DNA of 64,000 nt, from contig NC_135714.1 of assembly GCF_964656455.1 (NCBI RefSeq), forward strand, positions 61,653,850 through 61,717,849. Direction: 5' to 3'. The position numbers were made by a program, and so were the translations under genes. Below are positions 12,671 to 24,000 of this stretch, piece after piece. Source of the stretch: Halichoerus grypus. Its lineage: Eukaryota; Chordata; Mammalia; Carnivora; Phocidae. Each line of letters opens with the position of its first letter. Positions within the stretch are counted from its first letter, which is position 1. The notes under the pieces are model-generated. The model searched no databases. It had not been told where the DNA came from and saw only the letters and a list, made by a program, of their open reading frames with translations.

Positions 12671-13842
12671 AAAAAAAAAAAAAAAAAAAAAAAAAAATAT
12701 TGCCTTCACAGAACTAGAACAAATAATCCTAAAATTTGTATGGAACCACAAAAGACCCTGAATAGGCAAAGCAATCTTGAGAAAAAAAGAACAAACCTGG
12801 AAGTATCACAATTCCAGGTTTCAAAAGATACTACCAAGCTATGGTACTGGCACAAAAATACACACATAGGTCAATGGAACAGAAATATTCCATTGGGTAG
12901 AGAGCCCAGAAATAAACCATGCTTATATGGTCAACTAATCTACAACAAAGGAAGCAAGAATATACAATGAGGAAAGGACAGTCTGTTCAATAAATAGTCC
13001 TGGGAAAACTGGACAGCTACATGCAAAAGAATAAAAGGAACCACTTTCTTACACCATACACAAAAACAAACTCAAAATGGATTAAAGACCTAAGTGTGAG
13101 ACCTAAAACCATAAAACTCCTAAAAGAAAACCGAGGCAATAATCTCTTTGACATCAGCCTTAGCAGGATTTTTCTAGATATGTCTCCCGAGGCAAGGGAA
13201 GCAAAAGCAAAAATAAACTATTGGGATTACACCAAAATAAAAAGCTTTTGCACAGTGAAGAAAACCATCAGCAAAATGAAAAGGCAACCCACTAAATGGG
13301 AGAAGATATTCCAAATGATATATCTGATAAAGTATTAATATCCAAAATATGTAAAGAACTTATAAAACTCAACACCAAAGAACAAATAATCTAATTAAAA
13401 ATGGGCAGAGGACCTGAATAGACATTTTTCCATAAAGATGGGCCACAGACACTTGAAAAGATGTTCAATATCATTAATCATTAGGGAAATGCAAATCAAA
13501 ACTACAGTGAGATATCACCTCACACCTGTCAGAATGGCTAGTATCTAAAAGACAAGAAATAATAAGTGTTGAAAGGATGTAGAGAAAAGGGAAAGCTGAA
13601 GCTCTACTGGGGGTGGGAGTGCAAACTGGTGCAACCACTGTGGAAAACAGTATGTAGATTCCTCAAAAAATTAAAAATGGAAATAATATATGATCCAGTA
13701 ATTCAACTACTGGGTATTTACCCAAAGAAAATTAAACTACAAATCCCAAAAGCTATACATACCCCTATGTTTATTGCAGAATTATTTACAATAGCCAATA
13801 TATAGAAGCAATCCAAGTGTCCATCTATGGATGGATAAAGAA

Positions 13843-13880
<38 letters not shown>

Positions 13881-13972
13881 GTAATATTACATAGCCATAA
13901 AAAAAAAGAATGAGATTTGCCATTTGCAACAACATAGATGGACCTAGAGGGTATTGTGCTAAGTGAAAGATG
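12671..13972 (+). mobile_element. L1 ORF2 3'-part fragment preceded by a 27-bp A run, lacking a 3' UTR
   Basis: After 27 A residues (12671-12697), L1 ORF2 sequence starts at TTGCCTTCACAGAACTAGAA. It runs through the regions encoding [24 protein letters not shown] and [21 protein letters not shown] cysteine-poor variants, and ends near GTGCTAAGTGAAA at about 13970, just short of the ORF2 stop. It is old and frame-broken. A (CA)n tract at 13844-13879 lies within it. Confidence 0.85.
13844..13879 (+). repeat. (CA)18-type microsatellite inside the L1 ORF2 fragment
   Basis: An uninterrupted run of CA dinucleotides (ACACACAC...) placed where other L1 copies in this window have TATATATACA or TATACACACA. 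Confidence 0.95.
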
Positions 13973-13984
13973 TCCTAGACAGCA

Positions 13985-14960
13985 GGAAAGCGAGCATCAA
14001 TATAGTAGAGTCAAGGTTATTGGGTAAGTTTTTCCTCATTATATACCAACAAGTTGAGAGTCCATAGTAAACACGTTCTACTCAGGAGGAGGTAGGGTAG
14101 TGCCCAGTCTAAGCTTCAAAAATATACACGTCCCATTACTAGCGGAGGAGTAGGGGACCCTATTTCTATTTATTGAGAATAAATAGAAATAAAGCCATAG
14201 TAGTAGAACTAGAGGAAAACATTTAAAATATTCAGGTACTGCCAATGAGGAAGGGGATATCAATTTAGAATACAAAATTGGAGTCTTTGCTGAAGATGCT
14301 CAACCTGTGAAATTCAGACCCCTAGTGGAAGGCAGAGTGACTGCACAGGGTCCTCAAATCAACCTGAAAAGTTGAGTGGAGAGCAAGGGAGTGAGGAAAG
14401 ATGAAACTGGAGAGAAGGCCAGGATCCACGTAAGGACTTAGCCACATAAGGACAATGAGAAGCTTCTGAGCAATGAGATGATCAGGTTTGTGTTTTGAAA
14501 AGATGACTGACTGGCTGTAGTGTGAAAACAGATTGGAGTAGGGATGGGAAGAGAGCAGTCAGCAGGCTCCTGTTGGACCCATTGGTCCAACAACAGACGA
14601 TGGTGGCTTGGAATAGGAGATAGCAATGAGAGTGGAGAAAAGTGGACAAAGCCAAGACACTTTAATGGATACAAGTGGCAGCTCCTGGAGAACAAGATTA
14701 AGGGAAATGAAGGAAGGATGACTTACTGGCTTCTGAGCAACTGGGTGGATGACAATACCATTTACTAAGACTGGGAATACTGGAAGTAGAGCAGATTTTT
14801 GAGAAACTAAGTTCAGTTTTGAATATGATGGGTTGGAGAGACCTAAGAGGCCTCTATGAAGAATTGACCAGTAGGCTGTTGGGTAGATACCAATGTAAGT
14901 GGACTTACATCTAAATTTGAAGCAGGGAAAAGACATGCTTTCCAGTGAGAAGAGGAGCTT
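13985..14960 (+). repeat. Second copy of the unassigned ancient repeat
   Basis: GAGCAATGAGATGATCAGGT, AAAAGATGACTGACTGGCTG, AACAACAGACGATGGTGGCT, GGAATAGGAGATAGCAATGA and AAGTGGACAAAGCCAAGACA. Same order as the family seen at 1-560. No coding capacity is supported; the open frames here look like chance. Confidence 0.5.
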
Positions 14961-15276
14961 AAGGTCTGGTTAGACAAAGGGAAGACACTGGCAAAGAGAT
15001 GTGAGGCCAAGAAGATTGCCTGGGGGCACCTGAGGTCTGAGGATCAGCTGTTTTTAATAGAACAGAGTGATATGCCAAAAACTTTCAAAAGTAAATAGGG
15101 GTGCTCTTGCTGGAAAATTCAACCATCGACTTTTATTTATAATATGCAGGACTCTGTGCATTGTTGTAAAATAAAGATATGCTCAGTGAAAAAAGCAGAT
15201 GATGAAATAATATGTATATTATGGAATCCAAATGAAAGAAACAAGGTGACTATTTTGTTGATGTTCACTGTGCTGT

Positions 15277-15483
15277 TTTTTATTATTATTATTTTTTAAA
15301 GATTTTATTTATTTATTTGACAGAGAGAGACAGCGAGAGAGGGAACACAAGCAGGGGGAGTGGGAGAGAGAGAAGCAGGCCTCCCACTGAGCAGGGAGCC
15401 CGATGAGGGGCTTGATCCCAGGACCCTGGGATCATGACCTGAGCTGAAGGCAGACGCTTAACGACTGAGCCACCCAAGCGCCC
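15277..15483 (-). mobile_element. SINEC, minus strand
   Basis: AAAGATTTTATTTATTTATT, GACAGAGAGAGACAGCGAGA, GGATCATGACCTGAGCTGAA and GCCACCCAAGCGCC. The short TSD CTGTGCTGT is at 15268-15276 and 15484-15492. Confidence 0.94.
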
Positions 15484-15492
15484 CTGTGCTGT

Positions 15493-16424
15493 GCTTTAAA
15501 AGGCTGGAAAATCTGACTACACTTTGACATTGGTATGTGGTAGCCTCACTGTTCTCTGAAAACTTTCTGATGGTAGAAGGTTCACACCCAGCTCTGCTGA
15601 GGCTAATGTCATTGCCTGCCAGAGAACTGATGCGTCTGGTTTTGCAACCTTAGGGCCAGGAAATTGGATTTGGCCCAGAATTTGTTAGATGACTTCAGAT
15701 TTTTAGGGGTTTTTCTCCCCTCTTTGATTAACATTTCAGCCTAATCAAAAAATCTCAAACTCATATATATCTTAAAAAAGCAATAAACCAAATCAAATAA
15801 ATGACTTGAACGTTGAAATAATAATGCAACGTTGCCCTCTTATCAGCACTGTAGTTTTTACCTGAGCATAGGCCTTTCCCTTCCCGCAAGCTGTTTTTCT
15901 AAGTAATGCTGCCACCTAGCAGTCTTCTGGCAAATCACTGTACTAATAGGTGGGAAAGGAGTTTTAGGCACATTTTAGCTTCATCCGGGATTCACTGTTT
16001 CTGAGTTGAGCTCAAACAAAACTTGAAATGTAAATTTAATTACCTTGGGAAAATACCTTTTCTGCAGATATGGGTCTCAAAACCATTATCTGGTGAAAAA
16101 CAGACTTTTGCAAGCAATTCAGTTGAGATTCAATTGATGGCAAAAGGTAAGACACCCTCTTTGTAAGACTTCAGTACATTTGTAACTAAATACAAACCTC
16201 CATGGGTCTCTCCTTAGGGAAAATAGATCAACATTTTTGTTGAAAGTGGGTAAAAATAAAGTGTGGGTGATCAGTCTCAAAGAGGAACAGCTTTTTGACC
16301 AGAGGACCTTTAAACTCAAGGAATCATAAATGTTCAATGCAAACCTAAATGACATTTTAATTCATGTCAGGAACTTGACTTACAAACTAAGCCAAAGTTG
16401 CTTCTTTAAAAAGATGACTAAGAT
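15493..16424. other. No recognisable feature
   Basis: AT-rich intergenic DNA with no SINE, L1 or exon-like signal that I can support. Confidence 0.5.
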
Positions 16425-16560
16425 CCAGAGACCCACTGTACAACATTGTACTTATAGTCAACAGTACCATATGGTACACTTAAAAATTTGTTGAGGGTCG
16501 ATCTCATGTTGTATTCTTACCACAATAAAATAAAATAAAATAAAAATTAAATAAAATAGA
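16425..16560 (+). mobile_element. Small L1 3' end fragment with (AAAAT)n tail
   Basis: CAACATTGTACTTATAGTCA, TACACTTAAAAATTTGTTGA and a tail of AATAAAATAAAATAAAAT. This resembles the 3' terminus of older L1 families. Confidence 0.6.
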
Positions 16561-16629
16561 AAAAAATGAAAAACTAATATATTTTGTGTTTTCACAAAGG
16601 TAAAACAAAAAAAAATCTAACATTTATTG

Positions 16630-16865
16630 AGTGTTTGTCATTTGCCCAAACACTGAGCAAAGCACTTTCCTGGCACCGTGTTCCCTGTAGAACTCTCTAA
16701 GAAGGTATTACAGTAATTAATACTATTCAGTATTAATACAGTAATTAATACTATTAATACTCAGGAGGAACTGAGCCTTGAGGACCATAACAGGACAAGT
16801 AAGTGTTGGACGGGGATATAAACCCAGATGGTCTGATTTCAGAACCTGAGCTCTTACCTGCCAGC
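16630..16865 (-). mobile_element. MIR SINE, minus strand
   Basis: TTTATTGAGTGTTTGTCATT, AAAGCACTTTCCTGGCACCG and ATAAACCCAGATGGTCTGAT. A partial ATTAATACTATTCAG duplication lies inside (16715-16760). Confidence 0.65.
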
Positions 16866-17344
16866 AATCTATTGGAAGCAAATAGATATCAGATTTTCAG
16901 CAGGTTAAAACATTTGTTAATGGAATGAAGTGGGTTTCTGTTTTCTACTTGAATTGCTTTTTAAATGGCATAAAAGAAAATGTTCTCAATTTGGTCAGAG
17001 TGACCTTTGTCTTACCTTCTATTTTATTATACACTACTTAAAATTATAAGAATTTTATCCTTTCATCATCATCAACTCTATGATAGGTCCTCTGTTCAAT
17101 GCCTATTAGCTAGCTAGATTGGTAGATACTTTGGCCAGTTTTGCCACCTCTTAGTGACATTTCACTTTTTGATATCTTGAGAGAGAATGTCTTTCTTGTT
17201 GATGTTACCCTCTGCATCTAGCTGTCAGTGGGCACGTTTGTCTCTGTACACTCTGACTAGGGGATCTATACATCATACCCTCAGGAGACGACTTGGTCAA
17301 ACATTTCTCTGAAGACAATTTGAATATGCATGTGGCTCATGCTC

Positions 17345-17480
17345 TGCTACCAGTGTTTCTCAGACTTTCAGGTGCATTTAAATCACCTAGGAATCTTGTT
17401 AAAATGACCTGAGATCCTGCATTTTTAACAACCTCTCAGGAGAAGCTGATGGTGCTAGTCCATGGACCGTGAATACTAAG
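17345..17480 (+). mobile_element. MER5-like hAT remnant
   Basis: CCAGTGTTTCTCAGACTTTC, TTAAATCACCTAGGAATCTT and AGGAGAAGCTGATGGTGCTA follow the MER5 order (non-autonomous Charlie-type hAT element). Confidence 0.7.
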
Positions 17481-17640
17481 GTGCTCAAGACTACTCAGTT
17501 TTTCTTGGGTGTGGGGAGAAAATCTGGTTTATTTCCAAAGTCAAGGGGGAAAAAAACCCTCCCCATTATTTTCTCATTTTTCCTGTTTTTATGTATCTGA
17601 TCATAAAAATCAGGTTATAAACCAAGTTATGTGTTTTTTA

Positions 17641-17898
17641 CGTTTTTTAAAAGATTTTATTTATTTATTTATTTAAGAGAGAGCACAAACAGGGGGAGCA
17701 TGAGCAGGGGGAGGGAGAGGGGCAAAGGGAGAGGGGGACAGGAGGGGGCAGGAAGGGCAGAGGGAGAGGGGAAGGGGGAGAGGGGGAAGCAGGCTCCATG
17801 CTCATCCTGGGGGCTCATCCTAGGACCCTGGGATCATAACCTGAGCCAAAGGCAGACGATGCTTAACTGCTAAACCAACTAAGCCACCGAGGTGCCCC
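17641..17898 (-). mobile_element. SINEC, minus strand, with enlarged purine-rich domain
   Basis: AAGATTTTATTTATTTATTT, then about 100 bp of GGGAGA-type repeats (17695-17800), GGATCATAACCTGAGCCAAA and AGCCACCGAGGTGCC. The TSD ATGTGTTTTTTA / ATGTGTTTTTA is at 17629-17640 and 17899-17909. Confidence 0.93.
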
Positions 17899-17909
17899 AT
17901 GTGTTTTTA

Positions 17910-18649
17910 TGTTTATAAACAAAGGTATCTATAAGAGCTATTTTAAAAATAAAATCCCTTTAGGCCCTAAGTCCATTGGTTCAATTTTTTTTCTTGGATT
18001 CAAACTCTTTGCAATTTTTACCCCTACTATAAATGAGATCATGGAGAGTCATACCTGAAACTTCTAGAATCATCTGGTTACCAGAGAGCTGCCCAACCTC
18101 CAATCCCATCTTGGGGCAGGCAGGTATAAGACTCCTTTAGTCAGTATAAGTTAAATCCAGAACTCTGGGCATTAAAAGGACCAAAATCAAACTTTAGAAT
18201 TGCTCTGGAAATAGCTCCTTGACCCAGTGGTCCTATTTTAACAAGAGCCAATTGGGGAATTTCCTAGATTTATTCAGGTACCTTTGTCTCTTTCAGGTAC
18301 CTTTGTCTCTATGTTCTTTCTCTTATTATCAGCATCACTCATTTTTGCTCTAACAAGGAGATATATAGCACATATAACAGAGGCAAATGTAAAACTGCTA
18401 CACTTGGTTCCCAAGATCAAATTGCACAAGAGTGAAACAAATGAGACAGAGTAATAAATTGGCCATTTTCAAAAGAAACAAATTTCATTGCCTACCTACT
18501 CAATATAAGTGACCAGAATAATGTCATTCAGTCTAGGAATGCATTAGTAGGAGAATAGTGCCTAGGACAAAGGAGGTAATGGGCTTCCTCTAGTTTGCAT
18601 TGGCAAAGCCATACTTGGGGTACTATGGTGTTTAGATGTGTGTGTACAC

Positions 18650-18650
<1 letters not shown>
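17910..18650. other. No recognisable feature
   Basis: Intergenic DNA. A short local direct repeat, TTCAGGTACCTTTGTCTCT-type, occurs twice in tandem at about 18275-18312. Confidence 0.5.

Positions 18651-18682
<32 letters not shown>
18651..18682 (+). repeat. (TG)n microsatellite
   Basis: A TG run of about 16 repeats, preceded by GATGTGTGTGTACACAG. Confidence 0.95.
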
Positions 18683-18684
<2 letters not shown>

Positions 18685-18878
18685 TCAGCAAAAGTATGGG
18701 AGGGCATAAAGAAGAGCAGTCATGATTTAGGAAAAACAATGAAAAAGACCCAACAGATAAGCGATGGAAAGAAGTTGAGAGAACTTCAAACTGTGTTGTA
18801 AGTTAAAGGACCTAGAGATACTTACCTCTGAAGTGTGTACATGTGGGTTTTAGAGTGGAAATTAGTTAAGACCTGGTT

Positions 18879-18935
18879 GATAATGGATGGATGGACAGAC
18901 GGATGGATAGATGGATGAATGGACAAACAGACATG
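18879..18935 (+). repeat. Imperfect (GGAT/GGAC)n microsatellite
   Basis: AATGGATGGATGGACAGACG followed by further GGAT, AGAT, GAAT and GGAC tetramers. Confidence 0.9.
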
Positions 18936-19140
18936 CTATCTATTGAATATATTATATGTGTCGGGCACTCTACCAAGAACTCTACATGTACTGTATGATT
19001 TCACTCTCCAAACAATCCTTTAAAATTAGTATTATCCCCATATGAAAACTGGTAAATATAAGGCATAGATAAATTAAGTGACCTGTCCAAAGTCATTGAC
19101 CGGGTGACTCCATAGTTTGTGCTCTTAACCTCTATCTTGT
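18935..19140 (-). mobile_element. MIR SINE, minus strand
   Basis: GTCGGGCACTCTACCAAGAA, CTCTACATGTACTGTATGAT, AATTAAGTGACCTGTCCAAA and GTGCTCTTAACCTCTATC. Confidence 0.7.
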
Positions 19141-20848
19141 TAATAACCCTGTGTGACAGCCACGGACTTTCACTGCTCGGACCTCCCTTAAATAACTTGC
19201 TGGCCAGCCGTGAAAAGTACAGTTGGCTGACAGCCTCCAGCTGTTAACATCCCCAGGATCTGCTTGCACATTCTACCACAAACCATGCTGTTTCTGAGAA
19301 GCCCCAATGACAGCATGGCAGGGGTGGTAGGACCTGGATATTTCTGCCCATTGTGGGGCTCCTCTAATAGTCTTTCCTCAGGATATCCCCATTAAGTTGT
19401 CACAGACTTTGTGGGATCAGTACTGCAGTCTGAGGCTCTCCCTGCCCACTGTGTTCCTCCCCCCTTTATCTATGACAGGATTCATTCTGAAAACAATGAT
19501 AACAAAAGACATTTTTTTTACTCTAAAATCCATCTCAGCATCTGCTTCCTGAGGGACCCAAGTGGCACACACTGTGTCTTCAAATATTTGGGGTGCTATC
19601 ATATGAAAGAGCATTTACAATTGTTTCCATATGGTGATAAGGGGTTAAATTAGGAGAAACTGACTGAACTATTAAGGAAGCAGCTTTCACATATGCATAC
19701 GGGACAACTTTCTAACAACTAGACCTGTGCAAACATTGGGATTGGCTGCCTCAACACTGAGGAGTTTTCTGTCACTGCAGTCATTCAGGCCAAGAGGAGA
19801 ACTGCTCGTTGTAAGGCGGTGTGATATCACCACAACCCCCATCGCATACACTGTGGAGCATCGAGATGCTAAACATCCACAATGCTAAGTGAGTAGCAAA
19901 AATCAATTTGTTTAGGAAGCCACACCAGGAAGCCCAAACCTCTGATTTTTCAGTGGTTCAGTGGGTCTGCTTTCATATACCCATACCCGTATACTCCCAG
20001 GACAGCCCAGTGGTACTCCAGGCCAAACCACCCACAGTCCACATACTTTTCTTTTCTTTTCTTTTTTAATCAAAGAGCTCCTAGCAAGGGAGTTAAGACT
20101 ATGGACTCATTGTCCTCACGGGCTATTTTGCAGGATCAAAGCCAAATTGCCCATATGGTTGGTAAACAAAATATAATACTGACTTTAGTATCTGATGAAA
20201 TTTTTATGACACCCTCCACTGACACCTGTTTTCAAGCTTGAGAACCTGCATCCCAGAGATAGAAAGATTCTCTTCCTCAAAGCTGTTGCCTCTCTTCCTT
20301 CATCAAGACACACACACACCAATGAAGAGACACACACTTGCCCCTTCCAGGATTTCCACAATGGTCAAATTACATACGTAATTATAGATTTCAGATAACA
20401 AAATAAAAGGTGGGAAATTCTGGTAGAAAAACAGTAACCTAGTCAGCATGGGAATCTGTACATAAGGAGACATTCATTAGATCTGCAAATATTTACTGAG
20501 CACCTGCCAAAGGCTAGACTTTCTTACAGGGGCCGGGCGCACAAGGATGTGCTCGACAGAGTCCCTCGTTTCCTAGATCACGTATTCAAATGTCATTGAG
20601 AAAGCCTGCTGACCCTTCAATGAGAGAAGCAATCAAAGCCACGATCCCAGAGAGTAATCCTAAAGAGAGTGCTGTGGAACCGCCAGTCTGATATCTTTTC
20701 CCTCTCTCTCCACCCCCAAATTTCTGCAGCATCCCTACCATTTAGAGTCTACATTTTCAAGAACTATTTCATTATACTTATAGTGCTCTGGAGCCAATTC
20801 ATAAAATTTGCAAGGGGAGTTCAAAAAAAAGCAAGCTCAGCAGTATTT
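19141..20848. other. CXCL13 upstream region, largely unrecognised
   Basis: No SINEC or long L1. AAATCCATCTCAGCATCTGC TTCC-type sequence near 19528-19560 recalls the end of old LTR-like repeats but is too eroded to call. TTTTCTTTTCTTTTC occurs at 20049. Confidence 0.4.
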
Positions 20849-20858
20849 GGGGACTTTT
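20849..20858 (+). promoter_or_regulatory. kappaB-like site upstream of CXCL13
   Basis: GGGGACTTTT resembles the NF-kappaB consensus GGGRNNYYCC but lacks the final CC. It lies about 70 bp before the TATA-like box. CXCL13 is an established target of the non-canonical RelB/p52 pathway, whose sites are often imperfect. Function here is inference. Confidence 0.4.
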
Positions 20859-20918
20859 AAAAATGATGACACAGCTAACCTATTGGAGACAAAGACAGTG
20901 GGAGGGCCCTCACTGGCC

Positions 20919-20928
20919 TAAATAAATA
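20919..20928 (+). promoter_or_regulatory. CXCL13: TATA-like box of CXCL13
   Basis: TAAATAAATA lies about 70 nt before the ATG. Transcription would start about 25-30 nt downstream, near 20945-20955, giving a proximal 5' UTR of about 45-50 nt. Placement is inferred from spacing only. Confidence 0.55.
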
Positions 20929-20996
20929 CGAGTCTGTGTGCTCAGAAACCACAGTTTAGACCCAGAGCTGAAGTCTGAACTCCACCTTGAGGCAGA

Positions 20997-21060
20997 ATGA
21001 GGTTCACCCTGGGATTTCTGCTGCTCATGCTGCTGGTCTGCAGCCTCCCTCCAGTCCATG
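20997..21060 (+). CDS. CXCL13: CXCL13 coding exon 1 (signal peptide)
   Basis: The ATG at 20997 lies in GGCAGAATGAGG and opens 21 codons plus one base. It encodes the hydrophobic signal peptide. The donor is G|GTGAGG at 21061. The sequence before the ATG (CAGAGCTGAAGTCTGAACTC, then CACCTTGAGGCAGA) resembles the CXCL13 5' leader as I remember it from other mammals. That supports this start. Confidence 0.95.
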
Positions 21061-24000
21061 GTGAGGACTTTCATGTAGCTTATCATTGTGCTTTGTGCAG
21101 AAATAGTCTTCAGCCATTTCTTTCTTTCTTTTTAATTAGAAAATGGGGAGCAATATGACTGGTGGCGGGGAGACTACTCAATTGCTTCTAGATTTCTAAA
21201 AGTAATGTGCTTAGAGATTTAGAGGCTAGAAGCATGGTTGTTGTTAAGATTCTTATCCATAGATGGAGATACTGAAGTCCAGCATCCGTGTGACTTATAC
21301 TTGGTTTGTCTATTCCTGGTCTTTTTTGGATTCAGCTCTGCTATAACTAATTCTTCCCGTGTATATCTTCTTTGCTCTGCCTTTCAACGCTACCCCTCCT
21401 GACTAAATTCTTTATAGGGTTTAAAGATAATTGACCTCAACAGGTTGGTCTCCTGAAGGGAATGTTTTGTGTAATTCTATATGGCTAGCTCTGACATGAG
21501 CCATTGTAAGCACAACACGGGTACTTAAGTACATGCTTTCTACAAAGAAGCAGACTTCCAAGTCCAAATGGGGTGACTATGTTTGTGTAAATAGATAAAT
21601 ATCTAGTTGAAGTTGTAAGTTTTTATACAGCTGAAGAAATCCAAAGCATGTGCAGAATGATATACTCTGTTCAGGTGTCTGCTCAGGTGTAAAAGACGAA
21701 TTTTTGTTCTTAAAGTTGCAAGCAATTGTTTTTCAATTGTTATTTTGCTTCACATGCTATTTTTATTCTTCAAGACCTTCATCTCTCTCTTCCTCCATAA
21801 AGCTTTCCCATTGCCCTGGCAAGGTCCTCTGTTCTCATCATGCAGTTTGGATCTTGGGTGTGAAATACAACATTCTGTGACATTTTTAGTCTTTATCCAT
21901 TGGTTTCCTCCACCAAATTGTAAATGCCTTGAGAGCCAGGTCCCTTTTATTTCAAATACATGTCAAGCATGGTGGTAGGCACTGGGTTTAAAGAGGGTAG
22001 AATTCATTAAAATACATGAGATAGATTACTTATAAAAGTATTTGGTGCTAATCACCAGTGTTGTTGAATAAAAATAATCTTGAATTTCTATTATTGGCCT
22101 TTGGTTGGTAACAATTTGCAACTGATATGGCGGACCAACATATTACAAAAAACAAAAAATATCTTCCATGGTATTTCCTTGGAGAGACAAAGTGGGGGGG
22201 TGGTTTGGGCATGATAAGAACAATCCTGTTACAGCTTATTATTGCTCTGGGGACACTGTAAGGAATTCATATCTTTGGTTTTTATGTGTTTGGAGGGAAG
22301 ATCAGTTGACTTTACGCTGTATTAATTATAACTGAGTTTTAAGTCCCCAGAGTGGAGGTTCTCAAATTTTATTATATAGACAATTACCTGAGCACCAATA
22401 TAACACTATCACAAATTTCAATAGGTGTGTTTTTAGAAAGCTGATTTTATTTTTAAGGTTTTGGTAGAAAATGTTTGAAAATAAGCCAAGACAAGCAGAA
22501 ATACACAAACTAAAAGCATCTGGGTAAAAGCGCCAACTTGAAATTTTTAAATCTTCAAATGCACCGTATGAAAGATTAGTAATTAAATTCAAGTTATGCA
22601 TTATATGCCAGGCGATTAAAATAACTGATTGTGTTTACAGGTGTTCTGGAGGCCTACAATACAAACTTAAAGTGTAAATGCATCCAACAGACCTCAGGCA
22701 TTATCCCGATCCAGCACATTGACAAGCTTCAGATCTTCCCTCCCGGGAATGGGTGCCCAAACAAAGAAGTCATGTAAGTTGCAGAAGAAAAATTTATGTG
22801 ATTCTTTTCTCCCCATGAAAATCAGATCAAATGTTGCCATATAGTATTTTTTTAGTATTGTTGACATACAATGTTGCATTCATTTCAGGTATACAACATA
22901 GCATTCTTATTCAAGAATCTCAGTGATTTCCTTTGAGAGTTGCTAACAATTCTCAAGCTAATAATGAGACTCAGTAATATCTGTTAAGTACCTATTTTGC
23001 CTCTGCCCTGAGCTAAGTGCTTTATGCACATTCACTCATCTTTAACAGCCCTATTAAGTTATGTCTACTGTTATCCCTCCTCTACAGATGCAGAAACTGA
23101 GGCTTAGGGAGCTTAACTAACTGCCCTGAGGCATACCACTAGAAAGGGACAGAACCAGGACTCCACCCAGGTGTTCCCCCACCAAGCCTCTTCTCTCCTC
23201 CACCAAATTCAAATTGTCAGAAGAAGCAGACACTTTGCTCCCCAGAAGTTAAAGAGCAAGAAAATAAGTATTCACAACAGTCCTTGGTCCGAACATCTGT
23301 ATTATGGAACTGTCCTTTAGCCTTAAGATCAACTTTGAAGAGTTAGGCTAAGGGCACAATAGTGGCTACAAGAAATTCAATAGGTATTTTCTTTTACTGA
23401 AATGTTTCTGTGACCCTTCCTTTTCAGTGCTTTCAGAGAAATCTGTTCATACTTCTATCATAGCATTTTCCATGGCATATCAAATGAGAATTTACACATT
23501 GCATATAAAGCTCCTTGTATAGTACCTGGCACAGTAATAAATGTAATAAATGTTCAGTGAATGTTAGCTGTGATTATCATAGCATCACTGTGTTGAAACA
23601 ATCAGGTTTGTGGTGTTCTCTCTTTCTCTCTCTCTCTCTCTCTTTCACTCCCACCAGAAAATAAGTTCTCTCCAGAGAATGATCAGATTTATTTGTTTCT
23701 CTACTCCCAATGCTTTATCCCTTACCTGGCATAGAATAGAGGTACAACCAATGTTGCATTGTTACACTTGTTATTTTAAATACAGCCTATAGATCTTTTG
23801 TGTATCACTACTTGGAACTTTTATTTCTCCTTCTTTGATCTATCTTTATGAACCAAGCACCCACAATACCTTGAAATATTAGGTATAGCATCTTTCTCAG
23901 GGCATCCCTGACTTCATTTTCGTTAGCAGCCCTTCCCTTGGACTTCTTTAGACTTTTGATATGTTTGTAAGCAGCTACTTTTTGTTTGTCCCATTTTGCT

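Noticed and set aside
14559..14936. 125-codon minus-strand open frame
   Set aside because: It lies antisense in a recognised ancient repeat (13985-14960), so it is most likely incidental.
19150..19575. Possible old LTR (CATCTCAGCATCTGCTTCC near its end)
   Set aside because: No paired terminal repeats, primer-binding site or internal coding seen. Too eroded to call.
1..20848. CCNG2 or CNOT6L exons, the neighbours of CXCL13 in human
   Set aside because: No exon-like sequence of either gene was recognised in the window. In human both lie farther away than the flanks available here.
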